A stretch of DNA of 64,000 nucleotides from DATFDN01 sp035685165 (GCA_035685165.1 DASRBI010000017.1:124001-188000); one strand, 5' to 3'. Shown: positions 51,001 through 59,531, counted from the stretch's first letter. Made by a program: numbers and translations. Notes: generated from the letters alone by a model not told the origin.

Positions 51001-51547
51001 GATTGCCAAGCTCCGCGGCTCCATCGGGCACCTGAACCGGGAGGGGCGCGAGCGGCTGTCGCTCGTGTTCGAAGAGGTGGACCGGCAATTCCAGGCCCTG
51101 TTCGCGCGGATGTTCGGCGGCGGGCGGGCGCATCTCGCCTTGGTCGGGTCGGATGACCCGCTGGAGGCGGGGCTCGAGATTTACGCCCAGCCGCCGGGCA
51201 AGAAGCTCGCCACGCTCAGCCTCCTCTCGGGCGGCGAGCAGGCCTTGACCGCGCTCTCGCTGATCTTCGCGGTGTTCCGCTGCAATCCGGCGCCGATCTG
51301 CGTGCTCGATGAAGTGGACGCGCCGCTCGACGACGTGAACGTGGAGCGGTTCTGCGCGCTGCTGGACGACATGGTGCGCGAGACCGGGACGCGGTTCCTG
51401 GTGGTGACGCACAGCCCGCTGACGATGGCGCGGATGGACCGGCTCTATGGCGTGACAATGCAGGAGCGGGGGGTTTCCCGGCTGCTGTCAGTCGATTTGC
51501 AGGCGGCGGAGCGGATGGTGGAGCCGCAACGGCTGGCGGCGGATTGA
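48077..51547 (+). CDS. smc: chromosome segregation protein SMC
   Basis: A 1156-aa SMC ATPase. Walker A is GPNGCGKSN (33-41), followed by long Ala/Arg/Glu coiled coils (about 165-500 and 650-940). The hinge lies at about 505-640 (MIDGLTVPPGLEAALGAALG). The C-terminal signature LSGGEQALTALSLIFAVFRC (about 1049) and Walker B PICVLDEVDAPLDD (about 1073) complete the head. It condenses and segregates the chromosome with ScpA/ScpB, which are not in the window. A TTG at 48077 is the start, since no ATG or GTG precedes the conserved FARLRIVGFKSFAE. Confidence 0.97.
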   Translation: MPVSFARLRIVGFKSFAEATQVEILPGLTGIVGPNGCGKSNVVEALRWGMGETSARSLRGGEMDDVIFAGTTARPSRNIAEVALLLQGAAGVAPPPFSELDEIEILRRIERGSGSEYRVNGREVRARDVQTLFADLASGARASAMVSQGRVGALVAARPEERRTVLEEAAGITGLHARRHEAELKLRQAEANLARAEDAKGQLEAQLAGLKRQARQASRYRNLSGAIRAVESELLAIQLALAERTRVAAHAALAAAREAAGVSAEAARGARTRADELVAGLPALRETEAEARTALERARVAGEQLAADEARARSALAELERRLDQLGRDIAHAEQAGRDAADAEARLEAERARLAQAAEAHPARAEAAQAEALATAEAAREAEQAANRATEAAAEAAARAQAAAQMLAQAEARARRAEDGLARANAERDRLRAQIVDPARLDAAEAERVAAEQAAEAARAAQEAAEHARPAAQAALAEARARLAAAEAARAKLAAEARALAEVLAVKDGERWPPMIDGLTVPPGLEAALGAALGEELSSAADPDAPRHWRELPPLDPVPELPQGARRLADLVQGPAALARVLSQTGLVEDEAAGDAAQAALRPGQVLVSSKGAVWRWDGYAIRAGTPTAAAVRLQQRNRLTGLKGELARGEEEATEALAERSAAEARERAAQEAEQAARAARREAEQRLDRARHEAAQLKAQAESAAARLAAAEQQVAALAPEREEATEALAEARQAQVGLPDLAVLRTAVEETRGALARARAAEGAARSAAEALAREQAGRLMRLEAIARELEDWRQRAADAAGRLTDLRARLAEAAAERGPLAEAPGRAAAARAAAESVLLAARDSHRRAAEALSSATEASEGAERAARAAEAAQAEAREAAIRAEAEAQRADHAWGLVAERVLERLGPNPALPEPPEPCGAEEEEAGRRKLERLLKERDGMGPVNLRADIEAEEVERQIAAIEAERAEIGTAIAKLRGSIGHLNREGRERLSLVFEEVDRQFQALFARMFGGGRAHLALVGSDDPLEAGLEIYAQPPGKKLATLSLLSGGEQALTALSLIFAVFRCNPAPICVLDEVDAPLDDVNVERFCALLDDMVRETGTRFLVVTHSPLTMARMDRLYGVTMQERGVSRLLSVDLQAAERMVEPQRLAAD

Positions 51548-51717
51548 CCGGAGTGCACGCCCTCGCCTGGGGCGCTGCGCGGCCCGCCCGCTCGGCGGGA
51601 GAGGTCGGCGCGCATCAGCGCACCGGGTAAGGGCAGAACAAAATCTTGATACTTGCCGGTTACATCGGCGCGCTATGTAAAGGCGCAGGCGGGAACAGCA
51701 AGAACGGAGACGCCGAC

Positions 51718-51996
51718 ATGGTCCTCGGGAAGAAGTTGGCTGCCGCAGCGCTAGGGCTCTCGCTGGCTGGTGCCGGCGTGATGGCCGCTCCCGGCAGCGC
51801 GAAGGCGTGGGTGCGGTGGGGGGTGGGAATCGCCCTGCCGCCTGTCGTAGTGGCGCCGCCCCCGGTCTATTATCCGCCGCCGCCGGTGTATTACGCGCCG
51901 CCGCCGCCGGTTTACTACGTGCCGCCGCCGCCGCGGCGCGTCTGGGTGCCGGCGCACTGGTGGCGCGGGGTTTGGGTCGCGGGGCATTGGGCGTAG
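51718..51996 (+). CDS. small exported Pro/Tyr-rich protein
   Basis: A 92-aa protein. A signal peptide (KKLAAAALGLSLAGAGVMAA) precedes a Pro/Tyr repeat region (VVVAPPPVYYPPPPVYYAPP) and a Trp-rich end (RRVWVPAHWWRGVWVAGHW). This resembles YXWGXW-type exported proteins, which have no known role and may interact with the envelope. The ATG at 51718 follows AACGGAGAC. An upstream ATG at 51646 lacks a signal-like start. Confidence 0.72.
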   Translation: MVLGKKLAAAALGLSLAGAGVMAAPGSAKAWVRWGVGIALPPVVVAPPPVYYPPPPVYYAPPPPVYYVPPPPRRVWVPAHWWRGVWVAGHWA

Positions 51997-52027
51997 GGGG
52001 TTCGCCAGCCCGCTTCGACCGCCTCAC

Positions 52028-52056
52028 CTTACCCCCTCCCGCAAGGGGAGGGGGGA
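52028..52056. repeat. dispersed repeat family A, copy 3
   Basis: TTACCCCCTCCCGCAAGGGG followed by AGGGGGGAGG lies in the gap before the glycosyltransferase gene. It is nearly identical to the copy at 25126. Confidence 0.75.
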
Positions 52057-52106
52057 GGCTGTGCGCGTAAACCTGACGGAAAGGGATTCCGGGTGATCCT
52101 GCCGGG

Positions 52107-53072
52107 ATGCAGGATCGACCCGCGCCTCTTCTGACCGTCTGCGTCTGCACGCGCGACCGGCCGCGCTATTTGGTCGACTGTCTCGCCGCGCTGCGGTTGC
52201 AGACGGTCGGCCCGCATCGGTTCGAGATTCTGGTTGTGGACAGCGCCTCGGCGCCGATCGCCGCCGGGGAGATGGCGCGCCTCGTGGCCGGGATGCCGAA
52301 TGCGCGCCTGCTCCGGCTGGAGCGACCGGGCATCAGCTTCGCCCGCAACGAAGGCGCCGCCGCGGCGCGGTCCGATTGGATCGCCTATCTGGACGACGAT
52401 GCAATCGCATCGGCGGACTGGGCCGAGACGATCCTGGACGTCATTGCTCGGCCGGCGCCGCCGGCGCTGTTCGGCGGGCGCATCTTGCCCCTGTGGGAGG
52501 CGCCGCTGCCGCGCTGGTGGCCGGGGCGGCTTATCGGTGTGCTGTCGCTGATCGAGTGCGCCGAGGCTGGCGAATATCGCGCGCCTGGGATGCCGAAAGG
52601 GCTTGAGCCCTATGCGGCCAACATGGTGGTGCACCGGCCGGCGCTGATGGCGGCGGGCGGGTTCCTGGATACGATCGGCCGCTACGGCACGGCGCTGCTT
52701 TCCGACGAGGAGGTGCAGCTTGCCTGGCGGCTGCAGGGCTTGGGCTACAGCGCGCGCCATGAGCCGCGGCTGGTGGTGCGCCACCAGGTCCAGGCGGCGC
52801 GGCTCAACCCGGCCTGGCTGATGCGGCGCCTGTTCTGGCAGGGCGCCTCTTCGGTGGTGACGCGGCGCGCGGTGGGCGAGCCGGGCCGCGTCTGGCGTGC
52901 GCTGCCGCGCCGCCTGGCGGTGGCGGCGCTGTTCGCCCCGGCCGCCCTGGTCCCCGCGTCGAGCCCCCGCCTCATCGCGGTGCGCTGGCGGCTCGCCTAT
53001 TCGGTGGGCTTCGTCCGCGCCGCGCTCGGCTGGCAGCCGGGGCGGGCGGCGCGGCTTCAGGCGGCGAAGTAG
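52107..53072 (+). CDS. family 2 glycosyltransferase
   Basis: A 321-aa GT-A fold protein. Donor-binding blocks are LTVCVCTRDRPRYLVDCLAA, VVDSASAPIAAGEMARLVAG and RSDWIAYLDDDAIASADWAE, where LDDD is the DxD metal site. ED-like catalysis appears as TALLSDEEVQLAWRLQGLGY. The C-terminal 70 residues are hydrophobic and basic, perhaps membrane-associated. It probably adds sugar to a surface glycan. The 3' end overlaps the converging SDR gene by 16 bases. Confidence 0.9.
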   Translation: MQDRPAPLLTVCVCTRDRPRYLVDCLAALRLQTVGPHRFEILVVDSASAPIAAGEMARLVAGMPNARLLRLERPGISFARNEGAAAARSDWIAYLDDDAIASADWAETILDVIARPAPPALFGGRILPLWEAPLPRWWPGRLIGVLSLIECAEAGEYRAPGMPKGLEPYAANMVVHRPALMAAGGFLDTIGRYGTALLSDEEVQLAWRLQGLGYSARHEPRLVVRHQVQAARLNPAWLMRRLFWQGASSVVTRRAVGEPGRVWRALPRRLAVAALFAPAALVPASSPRLIAVRWRLAYSVGFVRAALGWQPGRAARLQAAK

Positions 53073-53827
53073 CCGCCGTCCACGTTGTAGCAGGCCCCGG
53101 TGACGTAGGAGGCGCGGTCGGAGGCGAGCCAGGCAACCATCTCGCCGATCTCTTCCGGCTCGCCCATGCGCCGCATCGCGGTCGAGGCCATGATCGCCTC
53201 GCCGCGCCGGCGCATCACGTCTTCGGTCATCTTGGTCTGGATGTAGCCCGGGCAGACCGCGTTCACCCGGATGCCCTGTGTCGCGTATTCGAGGGCAGCG
53301 GTCTTGGTGAGGCCGAGCACGCCGTGCTTGGCGGCGACATAGGCCGAGGACGTGGGCAGGCCGACCAGGCCAGCGACCGATCCCGTGTTGACGATCGCGC
53401 CGCCGCCGCCCTGCTTCTGGAACTGCATGATCTCCTCCCTCATGCAGAGCCAGACGCTTTTCAGGTTTACCGCGATCATGCGGTCGAACGCGGCTTCGGA
53501 CCATTCGGCGGTGAGCTTGCCGATGGCATCGACCTGATAGCCGGCGATGCCGGCGTTGTTGAAGGCGCAGTCGAGCCGGCCGAAGGCGGCGACGGTCTTG
53601 GCGACCCACTCGGCGACGCGCGCGGGCTCGGTGACGTCGCCCGAGAGCGCGATGGCCTGGCCGCCCGCCTTGTTGATGAGGCCCACCGTCTCGGCCGCGC
53701 TATCCTCGGAGAGGTCGGCGATAGCGAGGCGGGCGCCCTCGCGGGCGAAGATCAGCGCTGTGGCGCGCCCGATTCCGCGCCCTCCGCCGGTGATGAGCGT
53801 TGCCTTGCCGTCCAGCATACCTGCCAT
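53057..53827 (-). CDS. short-chain dehydrogenase/reductase (SDR)
   Basis: A 256-aa classical SDR. TGGGRGIG is the cofactor motif, and LAIADLSEDS carries an Asp that favours NAD(H). NNAGIAG and the catalytic YVAAKHGVLGLTKTAALEY are intact. The C-terminus SYVTGACYNVDGGYFAA is typical of glucose dehydrogenase/FabG-like enzymes. The ATG at 53827 is preceded by GAGGGAGAGGG; ATG 53818 is also possible. It is divergent from the MFS gene, which starts about 70 bases away. Confidence 0.93.
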   Translation of the reverse strand: MAGMLDGKATLITGGGRGIGRATALIFAREGARLAIADLSEDSAAETVGLINKAGGQAIALSGDVTEPARVAEWVAKTVAAFGRLDCAFNNAGIAGYQVDAIGKLTAEWSEAAFDRMIAVNLKSVWLCMREEIMQFQKQGGGGAIVNTGSVAGLVGLPTSSAYVAAKHGVLGLTKTAALEYATQGIRVNAVCPGYIQTKMTEDVMRRRGEAIMASTAMRRMGEPEEIGEMVAWLASDRASYVTGACYNVDGGYFAA

Positions 53828-53897
53828 CGTCCCTCTCCCTCGCACTTTCGGTTGGCGCAGCTTTACAGGTCCTGATCCCCGCTCCTAGGTGGGCGCA

Positions 53898-55169
53898 ATG
53901 GAGAAGGAGGACTCGCCCCCGAAAGAGGCCGCGCGCTGGTCCGGCGGAAGCTGGCAGCGGCTGATGTGGGCGATGGTGGGCATCCAGTTCACCATGACGC
54001 TTTCCTTCACCATCCTGAGCCCGATCATGCCGCTCTTCCTGCCCGATCTCGGCGTGAAGGACGCGGCGCTGATCGACCTGTGGGCGGGCATCCTGAACGG
54101 CGCGACGCCGTTCGTCGCCGCCTTCGCCTCGCCGCTCTGGGGGCGGCTCGCCGACCAGTACGGGCGCAAGCAGGCGCTGATCCGCGCCTCGCTCGCGATC
54201 GGCGTGTTCACGATCGGCATGGGCCTGTCGCAGAACGTGTGGCAGTTCTTCGGCGCGCGCCTGCTGATGGGCGCGTTTGCCGGCTTCTCGGCGGCCTCGA
54301 TCGCGCTGGTTGCGAGCCAGGTGCCGGAGAGCCGGCTCGGCTACGCGCTCGGATGGTTGAGCACGGGGCAATTGGTGGGCGGGCTGGTGGGGCCGGTGCT
54401 CGGCGGCGGCATCGCCGACCTGACCGGCAGCTACCGGGTGCCGTTCTTCGCCACTGCCGCCTTCACCTTCCTTGCACTTGGGCTGGTGGCGCTGTTCGTC
54501 CACGAGCAGTTCACGCGCCCGAAGGGGGCCGCGCGCAAGCTCGGCATCCTCGCCGCGCTGCGGGCGCTCGGCCGCTCGCGGGGGCTCTTGGCGCTGTTCG
54601 TGGTGCTGCTGCTGGCCCAGTTCGCGGTGCGGACCGTGCAGCCGGTGGTGACGCTGTTCGTGCAGGAATTGAGTGGCGACAACACCGCGGCGGTGGCGAC
54701 GCTCGCCGGCGTCGCCTTTTCGGTGACGGGCGTCGCCGACGTCCTCGCCTCGCCGTTCCTCGGTAAGCGGAGCGACGTGATCGGCTACCGGCGCGTGCTG
54801 CTGATCTCCCTGATGGGTGCCGCGCTGATGACCCTGCCGCAGGCCTTCGCTCACAGTTTCTGGACCTTCGTGGCCGAACGATTCGGCGTGGGGTGCTTCA
54901 TCGGCGGCATCCTGCCGACCGCCAATGCGTTGGTCGGGCGGCAGGTGCCACGGGGGCAGCGGGGAACAGTGTACGGAATGACGGCCTCGGCGACGTTCCT
55001 CGGCAACTCGCTCGGCCCGATCACTGGCGGCGGCATCGCCGCGGCGGTGAGCATCCGCTTCGTTTTCGTCGTCACGGCAGCGTTGCTGGCGATCACCTGG
55101 TTCTGGGTTTACCGGCGGGTGGACGAATACTGCGAGACCGGGAAGCTCGCCGAGGCGCCCGCCGAGTGA
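53898..55169 (+). CDS. MFS transporter (TetA/drug-efflux-like)
   Basis: A 423-aa major facilitator with about 12 hydrophobic segments. The loop 2-3 motif is PLWGRLADQYGRKQALI, and a matching loop 8-9 motif is PFLGKRSDVIGYRRVLL. Motif C is GWLSTGQLVGGLVGPVLGGG, typical of drug antiporters of the DHA1 kind. It probably exports a drug or metabolite by proton antiport. I took the ATG at 53898; a GTG at 53889 is three codons earlier. The stop overlaps the HpnL-like gene as GTGA. Confidence 0.92.
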   Translation: MEKEDSPPKEAARWSGGSWQRLMWAMVGIQFTMTLSFTILSPIMPLFLPDLGVKDAALIDLWAGILNGATPFVAAFASPLWGRLADQYGRKQALIRASLAIGVFTIGMGLSQNVWQFFGARLLMGAFAGFSAASIALVASQVPESRLGYALGWLSTGQLVGGLVGPVLGGGIADLTGSYRVPFFATAAFTFLALGLVALFVHEQFTRPKGAARKLGILAALRALGRSRGLLALFVVLLLAQFAVRTVQPVVTLFVQELSGDNTAAVATLAGVAFSVTGVADVLASPFLGKRSDVIGYRRVLLISLMGAALMTLPQAFAHSFWTFVAERFGVGCFIGGILPTANALVGRQVPRGQRGTVYGMTASATFLGNSLGPITGGGIAAAVSIRFVFVVTAALLAITWFWVYRRVDEYCETGKLAEAPAE

Positions 55170-56134
55170 AGCGCACCGCGCTGTTGGCCACGATCGCCGG
55201 GGTGGGGCTGGCGGTGGGGCTCGTCGCTTGGCTGGGTGCGGGCAAGATTTGGCACGCTCTGCTCGCGGTCGGCTGGGGCGGGTTCGCGCTGATCGTCGGC
55301 TGGCAGTTCCTGGTGTTCGTCGTGCTGGCGACCGCCTGGCGTCTACTGTGCCCGGGCGGGCGCTGGCACGTTCTCGTCTGGGGTCGGCTCGTGCGCGAGG
55401 GCGGCACGAACATCCTGCCCTTCTCGGAGGCGGGGGGGATCGCCTTCGGTGCGAGCGCCGTGGCGCTGGGCGGTGTGCGCCTGCCGCGGGCGATCGCCTC
55501 CAGCCTTGCCGATGTCGCCGCCGAGTTCATCGGCGAAATCCCGTTTATCCTATTCGGCCTGCTGATCCTTCTGTCGCGCGACCCCAAGGGCTCGGCGCTG
55601 TGGCCGGTGCTGGCCGGGGTGGGATTAGTGCTGGCGGGCGGCGTGGCGCTGATCTGGGCCGAGCGGCATTCGGCGCGGCTCTTTCATGCCATCGGCCGGC
55701 GGATCGCCGCGCGCTGGGCATGGCGCGCGCAGAAAGAGGCCGACGCGGTGCAGCACGAGTTCGAGCTCGTTTTCAGCGCCCCGCGCCGCATCGGCGCGGC
55801 GGCGGGGCTGCATTTCCTCGGCTGGCTCGGCGGCGGGGCGACAGTGTGGCTCTGTTATTGGCTGCTTGGCGGCAAGATCGGGTTGCTGTCCTGTATGGCG
55901 ATCGAGGCGCTCTTGTCGGCCGCACTCGCGGTAGCGTTCCTGGTGCCGGCCGGGCTCGGGGTGCAGGAGGTCTCCTACGTCGTCATCGGCCAGCTGTTCG
56001 GGATGCCGGCGCATCTTTCGATCGGCGTGTCGCTGCTGCGGCGCGCGCGCGACATTGTGATCGGCGCCCCGGCGCTGGCGAGCTGGCAGCTCGCCGAAAC
56101 AAGGCGGCTGCGAAGCGAGCCGCGGCGCGCCTGA
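55166..56134 (+). CDS. hpnL: HpnL-like / LPG synthase-type integral membrane protein
   Basis: A 322-aa membrane protein with about eight hydrophobic segments. The layout GKIWHALLAVGWGGFALIVG, LPFSEAGGIAFGASAVALGG, FIGEIPFILFGLLILL and VPAGLGVQEVSYVVIGQLFG matches the HpnL/UPF0104 family related to the flippase half of MprF. HpnL is linked to hopanoid biosynthesis. No other hpn gene is in the window, so the name is tentative. The GTG start overlaps the MFS stop. Confidence 0.8.
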   Translation: MKRTALLATIAGVGLAVGLVAWLGAGKIWHALLAVGWGGFALIVGWQFLVFVVLATAWRLLCPGGRWHVLVWGRLVREGGTNILPFSEAGGIAFGASAVALGGVRLPRAIASSLADVAAEFIGEIPFILFGLLILLSRDPKGSALWPVLAGVGLVLAGGVALIWAERHSARLFHAIGRRIAARWAWRAQKEADAVQHEFELVFSAPRRIGAAAGLHFLGWLGGGATVWLCYWLLGGKIGLLSCMAIEALLSAALAVAFLVPAGLGVQEVSYVVIGQLFGMPAHLSIGVSLLRRARDIVIGAPALASWQLAETRRLRSEPRRA

Positions 56135-56171
56135 ACTTGAGAAGGCGCTGGCTTCCGCCCAGGATGCCGCC

Positions 56172-58379
56172 GTGGGGGAAGCGGCCGGAACAGCACGGGT
56201 CCAGCCGTCGCGCGGTGGGCGGCAAGGCGCGGCCGGACTTTTGCGGGACGCGCTGGCCGGGCTGATCGCCGCCCTGGTGACGATCGGCAACTGCCTGACC
56301 TTCGCGGCGCTGATCTTCAGCGGACCCTGGCGGCCCTTCCTTGGCGAGGGCGTGAGCATCCTGCTCGTGGGCTCGGCGATTGCCGCCATCGCGACCGCGG
56401 CGATGAGCAGCTTCCGGGTGGCGATCGGCGCGCCTGTCTCGGCGATTTCGGTGCTGCTGGCGGTCGGCCTCGCCGCGATCGCGCCGATGTTGGTCGGCCA
56501 GCCGCCTTCGGTGGTGCTTGCCACCGCCCGGGCCGCGATCGGACTCGCCACGCTGGTCACGGCGGTGCTTCTGCTCGCGCTCGGCGTGTTCCGGTTGGGG
56601 CGGGCGATCCGGTTCCTGCCGCACCCGGTGATCGCGGGGTTCATGGGCGCGACCGGCATGGTGATGATGGCCGGTGCGATTCACATGTCGACCGGGCTGG
56701 GGTTGAGCCTCGAAACCCTCCCGGAGTTTCTCGATCCCGGCAACGCGGCGCTGCTGGCGGCGGTCGTCCTTTTCGCCGCCATGCTCCATCTGGTGACCCG
56801 GCGGACCAGCAATCCGCTCGCCGTGCCGGTGATGATCGCCGCCGGCACCGCGCTCGCGCACCTGAGCCTCTCGGCGCTCGGCGTGTCTCCCGCGGCGGCG
56901 CGGGATATGGGATGGCTGTTCCATACCACCGTCAGCGGGGCGGGCGGATTGCCGATCCTCTCCGGTCTGCCGCTACAGGCCGATTGGCACGCCATCGCCC
57001 GGTTCGCGCCGGAGATCGCGCCCATCGCGGTGATCGCGGTGCTGACGACCTTGCTGACCGCCTCCGGGCTGGAGGTGACCCTTCAGACCGATGCCGATTT
57101 CGACCATGAGCTTCGAGCGCAAGGCCTGGCCAATCTGGCCGCCGGGCTGGTTGGCGGCACGCCGGGGCTGATCACCAACAGTTACACGCTGGTGGCGCGG
57201 GACGCCGGCGGCACCGGGCGGGCATGCGGCGTGGTTGTGGGGCTGGTCACGTTCCTGGCGATGGCGGGCGGCGCGGCGCTGATCGGGCTGCTGCCGCCGT
57301 TCGTGCTCGGCGGGATGCTGCTGATGCTCGGGGGGCGCATGTTCTGGACCTGGGGCATTGCCAGCCGCCGGCAGATGCACGGGCGGGAGTGGCTGCTGAC
57401 CGTCGTCGTGATCGCGCTTGCGGCCGTGTTCGGGTTCCTGCCGGCGCTGCTGTTCGGGCTCTTCGGCGGGTGCGCGCTGCTGGCCCTGACCATGAGCCGG
57501 CTCGGGATCGTCGAGCGCCGCTACGGCGTGCATCAATGGCCCTCCACCCATCAGCGATCCGAGGACGAGATGGCCGTGCTGGCCCGGCACGGGCCGGAGG
57601 CGCTGGTGATGGAGCTCGCCGGCTTCTTCTTCTTCGGCTCCGCCTATCAGCTCTACGAGGAGGTGCGCGCCGCCGCTTCCGCAGGGGTGCGGCTGCTGAT
57701 CCTCGATTTCTCCGCGGTGATCGGCGTCGATTCCTCGGCAGTGTCGATCTTCAGCCGCAGCCAGAACGCCGCGCGGAGCGAGGGCATCGGGCTGATCCTG
57801 TCCGGCCTCGATCGCGAGGCGACCGCGCTCCTGTCCGGCGCGGCGGCGCCCTGGGCGATGCGGGCGGCGAGCATCGATGAGGCGCTGGAAGCGGCGGAGA
57901 ACGCCCTTCTGAAGGTGCACCGGGCCGAGATTCCGGCCGCCTGCGGCGAGAGCGGCTGGTTTGCGCGCGCGCTCGGCGATCCGGCGCTGGCGGAGGCGCT
58001 ATCCGGCTACCTTGAGCGTTCGCGGCGTGCTGCCGGCGAGGTGCTGTGCCGACAAGGCGATCCGGCGGACAGCCTGCTGTTCGTGGAGCGCGGGACGGTA
58101 GCGGTGATCGTCGAGGGCACCGGCGGTGCGCGCGTGCGAGTGCGCGTTTACGAGCGGCACACCGTTCTGGGTGAACTCGGATTCTTCCTGGGGGCGGCCC
58201 GGACGGCAACGTTGGAAGTGGCCGAGGAGGCAGTGATCGGCACGCTCGACCGCGTCTCGTTCGAGCGGCTAAGCGGGGAGAACCCGCCGCTCGCGCTCGC
58301 GCTGATGCGCTACCTGGTCGTGGTGCAGGCGGAACGGCTGACCTTCGCCACGCGGCAGCTTACCGCGGCGCGCGGTTAG
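56172..58379 (+). CDS. SulP-family anion transporter fused to STAS and cyclic-nucleotide-binding domains
   Basis: A 735-aa protein. The N-terminal SulP core (about 20-440) has 12 or so hydrophobic segments, including FLPHPVIAGFMGATGMVMMA and AVFGFLPALLFGLFGGCALL. The STAS domain (about 465-575) shows ALVMELAGFFFFGSAYQLYE and LLILDFSAVIGVDSSAVSIF. A C-terminal cNMP domain (about 610-720) has GEVLCRQGDPADSLLFVERG, but its phosphate-binding Arg-Ala is replaced around VLGELGFFLGAARTATLEV. It may carry sulphate, bicarbonate or another anion. It starts at a GTG. Confidence 0.92.
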   Translation: MGEAAGTARVQPSRGGRQGAAGLLRDALAGLIAALVTIGNCLTFAALIFSGPWRPFLGEGVSILLVGSAIAAIATAAMSSFRVAIGAPVSAISVLLAVGLAAIAPMLVGQPPSVVLATARAAIGLATLVTAVLLLALGVFRLGRAIRFLPHPVIAGFMGATGMVMMAGAIHMSTGLGLSLETLPEFLDPGNAALLAAVVLFAAMLHLVTRRTSNPLAVPVMIAAGTALAHLSLSALGVSPAAARDMGWLFHTTVSGAGGLPILSGLPLQADWHAIARFAPEIAPIAVIAVLTTLLTASGLEVTLQTDADFDHELRAQGLANLAAGLVGGTPGLITNSYTLVARDAGGTGRACGVVVGLVTFLAMAGGAALIGLLPPFVLGGMLLMLGGRMFWTWGIASRRQMHGREWLLTVVVIALAAVFGFLPALLFGLFGGCALLALTMSRLGIVERRYGVHQWPSTHQRSEDEMAVLARHGPEALVMELAGFFFFGSAYQLYEEVRAAASAGVRLLILDFSAVIGVDSSAVSIFSRSQNAARSEGIGLILSGLDREATALLSGAAAPWAMRAASIDEALEAAENALLKVHRAEIPAACGESGWFARALGDPALAEALSGYLERSRRAAGEVLCRQGDPADSLLFVERGTVAVIVEGTGGARVRVRVYERHTVLGELGFFLGAARTATLEVAEEAVIGTLDRVSFERLSGENPPLALALMRYLVVVQAERLTFATRQLTAARG

Positions 58380-58388
58380 GCCGGCCGG

Positions 58389-58517
58389 TCAGGTGCCGTG
58401 ATAGGTGCTGTCGGAACTGGCGGTGGTGTCCGCGCACGCGGAGGCCGGGTGCGTCATCGCCAGCGTGGCGCCGATCAGGCCGCCGAGGATCGCGAAGGCC
58501 AGGAATAGCGACTTCAT
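58389..58517 (-). CDS. 42-aa exported peptide
   Basis: A very short gene reading MKSLFLAFAILGGLIGATLA and then MTHPASACADTTASSDSTYH. It looks like a signal peptide with an Ala-x-Ala-type site at ASA, followed by a mature tail of about 16 residues. GGGAG lies about a dozen bases upstream. Comparable leader-plus-short-tail peptides are found in Rhodospirillales. It lies between the SulP and FAH genes on the opposite strand. Confidence 0.6.
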   Translation of the reverse strand: MKSLFLAFAILGGLIGATLAMTHPASACADTTASSDSTYHGT

Positions 58518-58649
58518 CAGGGCTTACTCCCACGAGAGGTCACATTCGAGACTAGGCGCGCGGCAGGCGGGTTGCAAGCATCCCGGCGGCTTGAAGCGGC
58601 ACCGGGCCGGTCGTATCGAGGCGCGGGTCAGGAATCGAGAGGACACGCC

Positions 58650-59489
58650 ATGAAATTGCTCAGCTTCCGCCGCCCCGACGGCTCCCCGAGCTGGGGGATC
58701 GCGAAGGACGAAGGCGTGGTCGATCTCGGCCATCTGGCGCCGAGCCTGCGCTATGCGATCTGGGCCACGGCCTCGCTCGCCGAGCTGGCGGCGCGCCGTC
58801 CGGATTACCGGCTGGCCGACATCAGGTTTCGGCCGCCGATCCCTGATCCCGACAAGATCCTCTGCGTCGGGCTGAATTATGTGACCCATATCGAGGAAGG
58901 CGGGCGGGAGCGGCCGAAGAAGCCGATTATCTTCATGCGGACCCCCTCCTCGCAGGTCGGCCACGGCGAGGCGATCATCCGCCCGAACGCCAGCGAGACG
59001 CTCGACTACGAGGGCGAATTGGCGGTGGTGATCGGCGCGCGCTGTCGCCACGTGCCGCGCGAGCGGGCGATGGGCGTGGTCGCGGGCTTCTCCTGCTACA
59101 ACGAGGGCTCGGTGCGCGAATTCCAGCGCCATTCTGCGCAGTTCACGCCGGGGAAGAATTTCTGGCACTCGGGCGCCTTCGGGCCCTGGATCGTGACGCC
59201 CGAGGAGGTGGGCGACGTGACCAAGCAGCACCTGATGGCGCGGCTCAACGGCGAGGAGGTGCAGCACGCGACGATCGACGACCTCTGCTTCGATATTCCG
59301 GCGCTGATCGAATACTGTTCGACCTTCACCGAGCTCCTGCCGGGCGACGTGATCGTGACCGGCACCACGGGCGGCGTCGGCGCCTATCGCAAGCCGCCGC
59401 TATGGATGAAGCCGGGGGATACGGTCGAGGTGGAAGTCACGGGGATCGGCGTGCTGCGGAACCCCGTGAAGGCGGAAGACGCGGGCTGA
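58650..59489 (+). CDS. fumarylacetoacetate hydrolase (FAH) family protein
   Basis: A 279-aa FAH-fold protein. The metal site is visible in LDYEGELAVVIGARCRHVPR (Glu-x-Glu type) and the catalytic region in KNFWHSGAFGPWIVTPEEVG. The conserved front reads ILCVGLNYVTHIEEGGRERP and KKPIIFMRTPSSQVGHGEAI. Members are C-C hydrolases or ureidoglycolate lyases in aromatic or sugar-acid catabolism. AGAGGA precedes the ATG. It comes before an acyl-CoA ligase and a crotonase on the same strand, suggesting ring or side-chain degradation. Confidence 0.93.
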   Translation: MKLLSFRRPDGSPSWGIAKDEGVVDLGHLAPSLRYAIWATASLAELAARRPDYRLADIRFRPPIPDPDKILCVGLNYVTHIEEGGRERPKKPIIFMRTPSSQVGHGEAIIRPNASETLDYEGELAVVIGARCRHVPRERAMGVVAGFSCYNEGSVREFQRHSAQFTPGKNFWHSGAFGPWIVTPEEVGDVTKQHLMARLNGEEVQHATIDDLCFDIPALIEYCSTFTELLPGDVIVTGTTGGVGAYRKPPLWMKPGDTVEVEVTGIGVLRNPVKAEDAG

Positions 59490-59496
59490 GAAAAGT

Positions 59497-59531
59497 TCCC
59501 CCTTGCGGGAGGGGGTCAGGGGAGGGGGGCC
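59497..59531. repeat. dispersed repeat family A, copy 4 (inverted)
   Basis: CCCCCTTGCGGGAGGGGGTC with following GGGGAGGGG is the family-A unit in the opposite direction. With copy 5 it forms an inverted pair enclosing about 60 unique bases between the FAH and ligase genes. Confidence 0.7.

Noticed and set aside
47423..51412. A 1329-codon open frame on the minus strand opposite smc
   Set aside because: It is Arg/Leu/Gly-rich reverse-strand shadow produced by the Ala/Glu/Arg codon bias of the SMC coiled coils; it has no domain and conflicts with the well-supported smc and dsbA genes.
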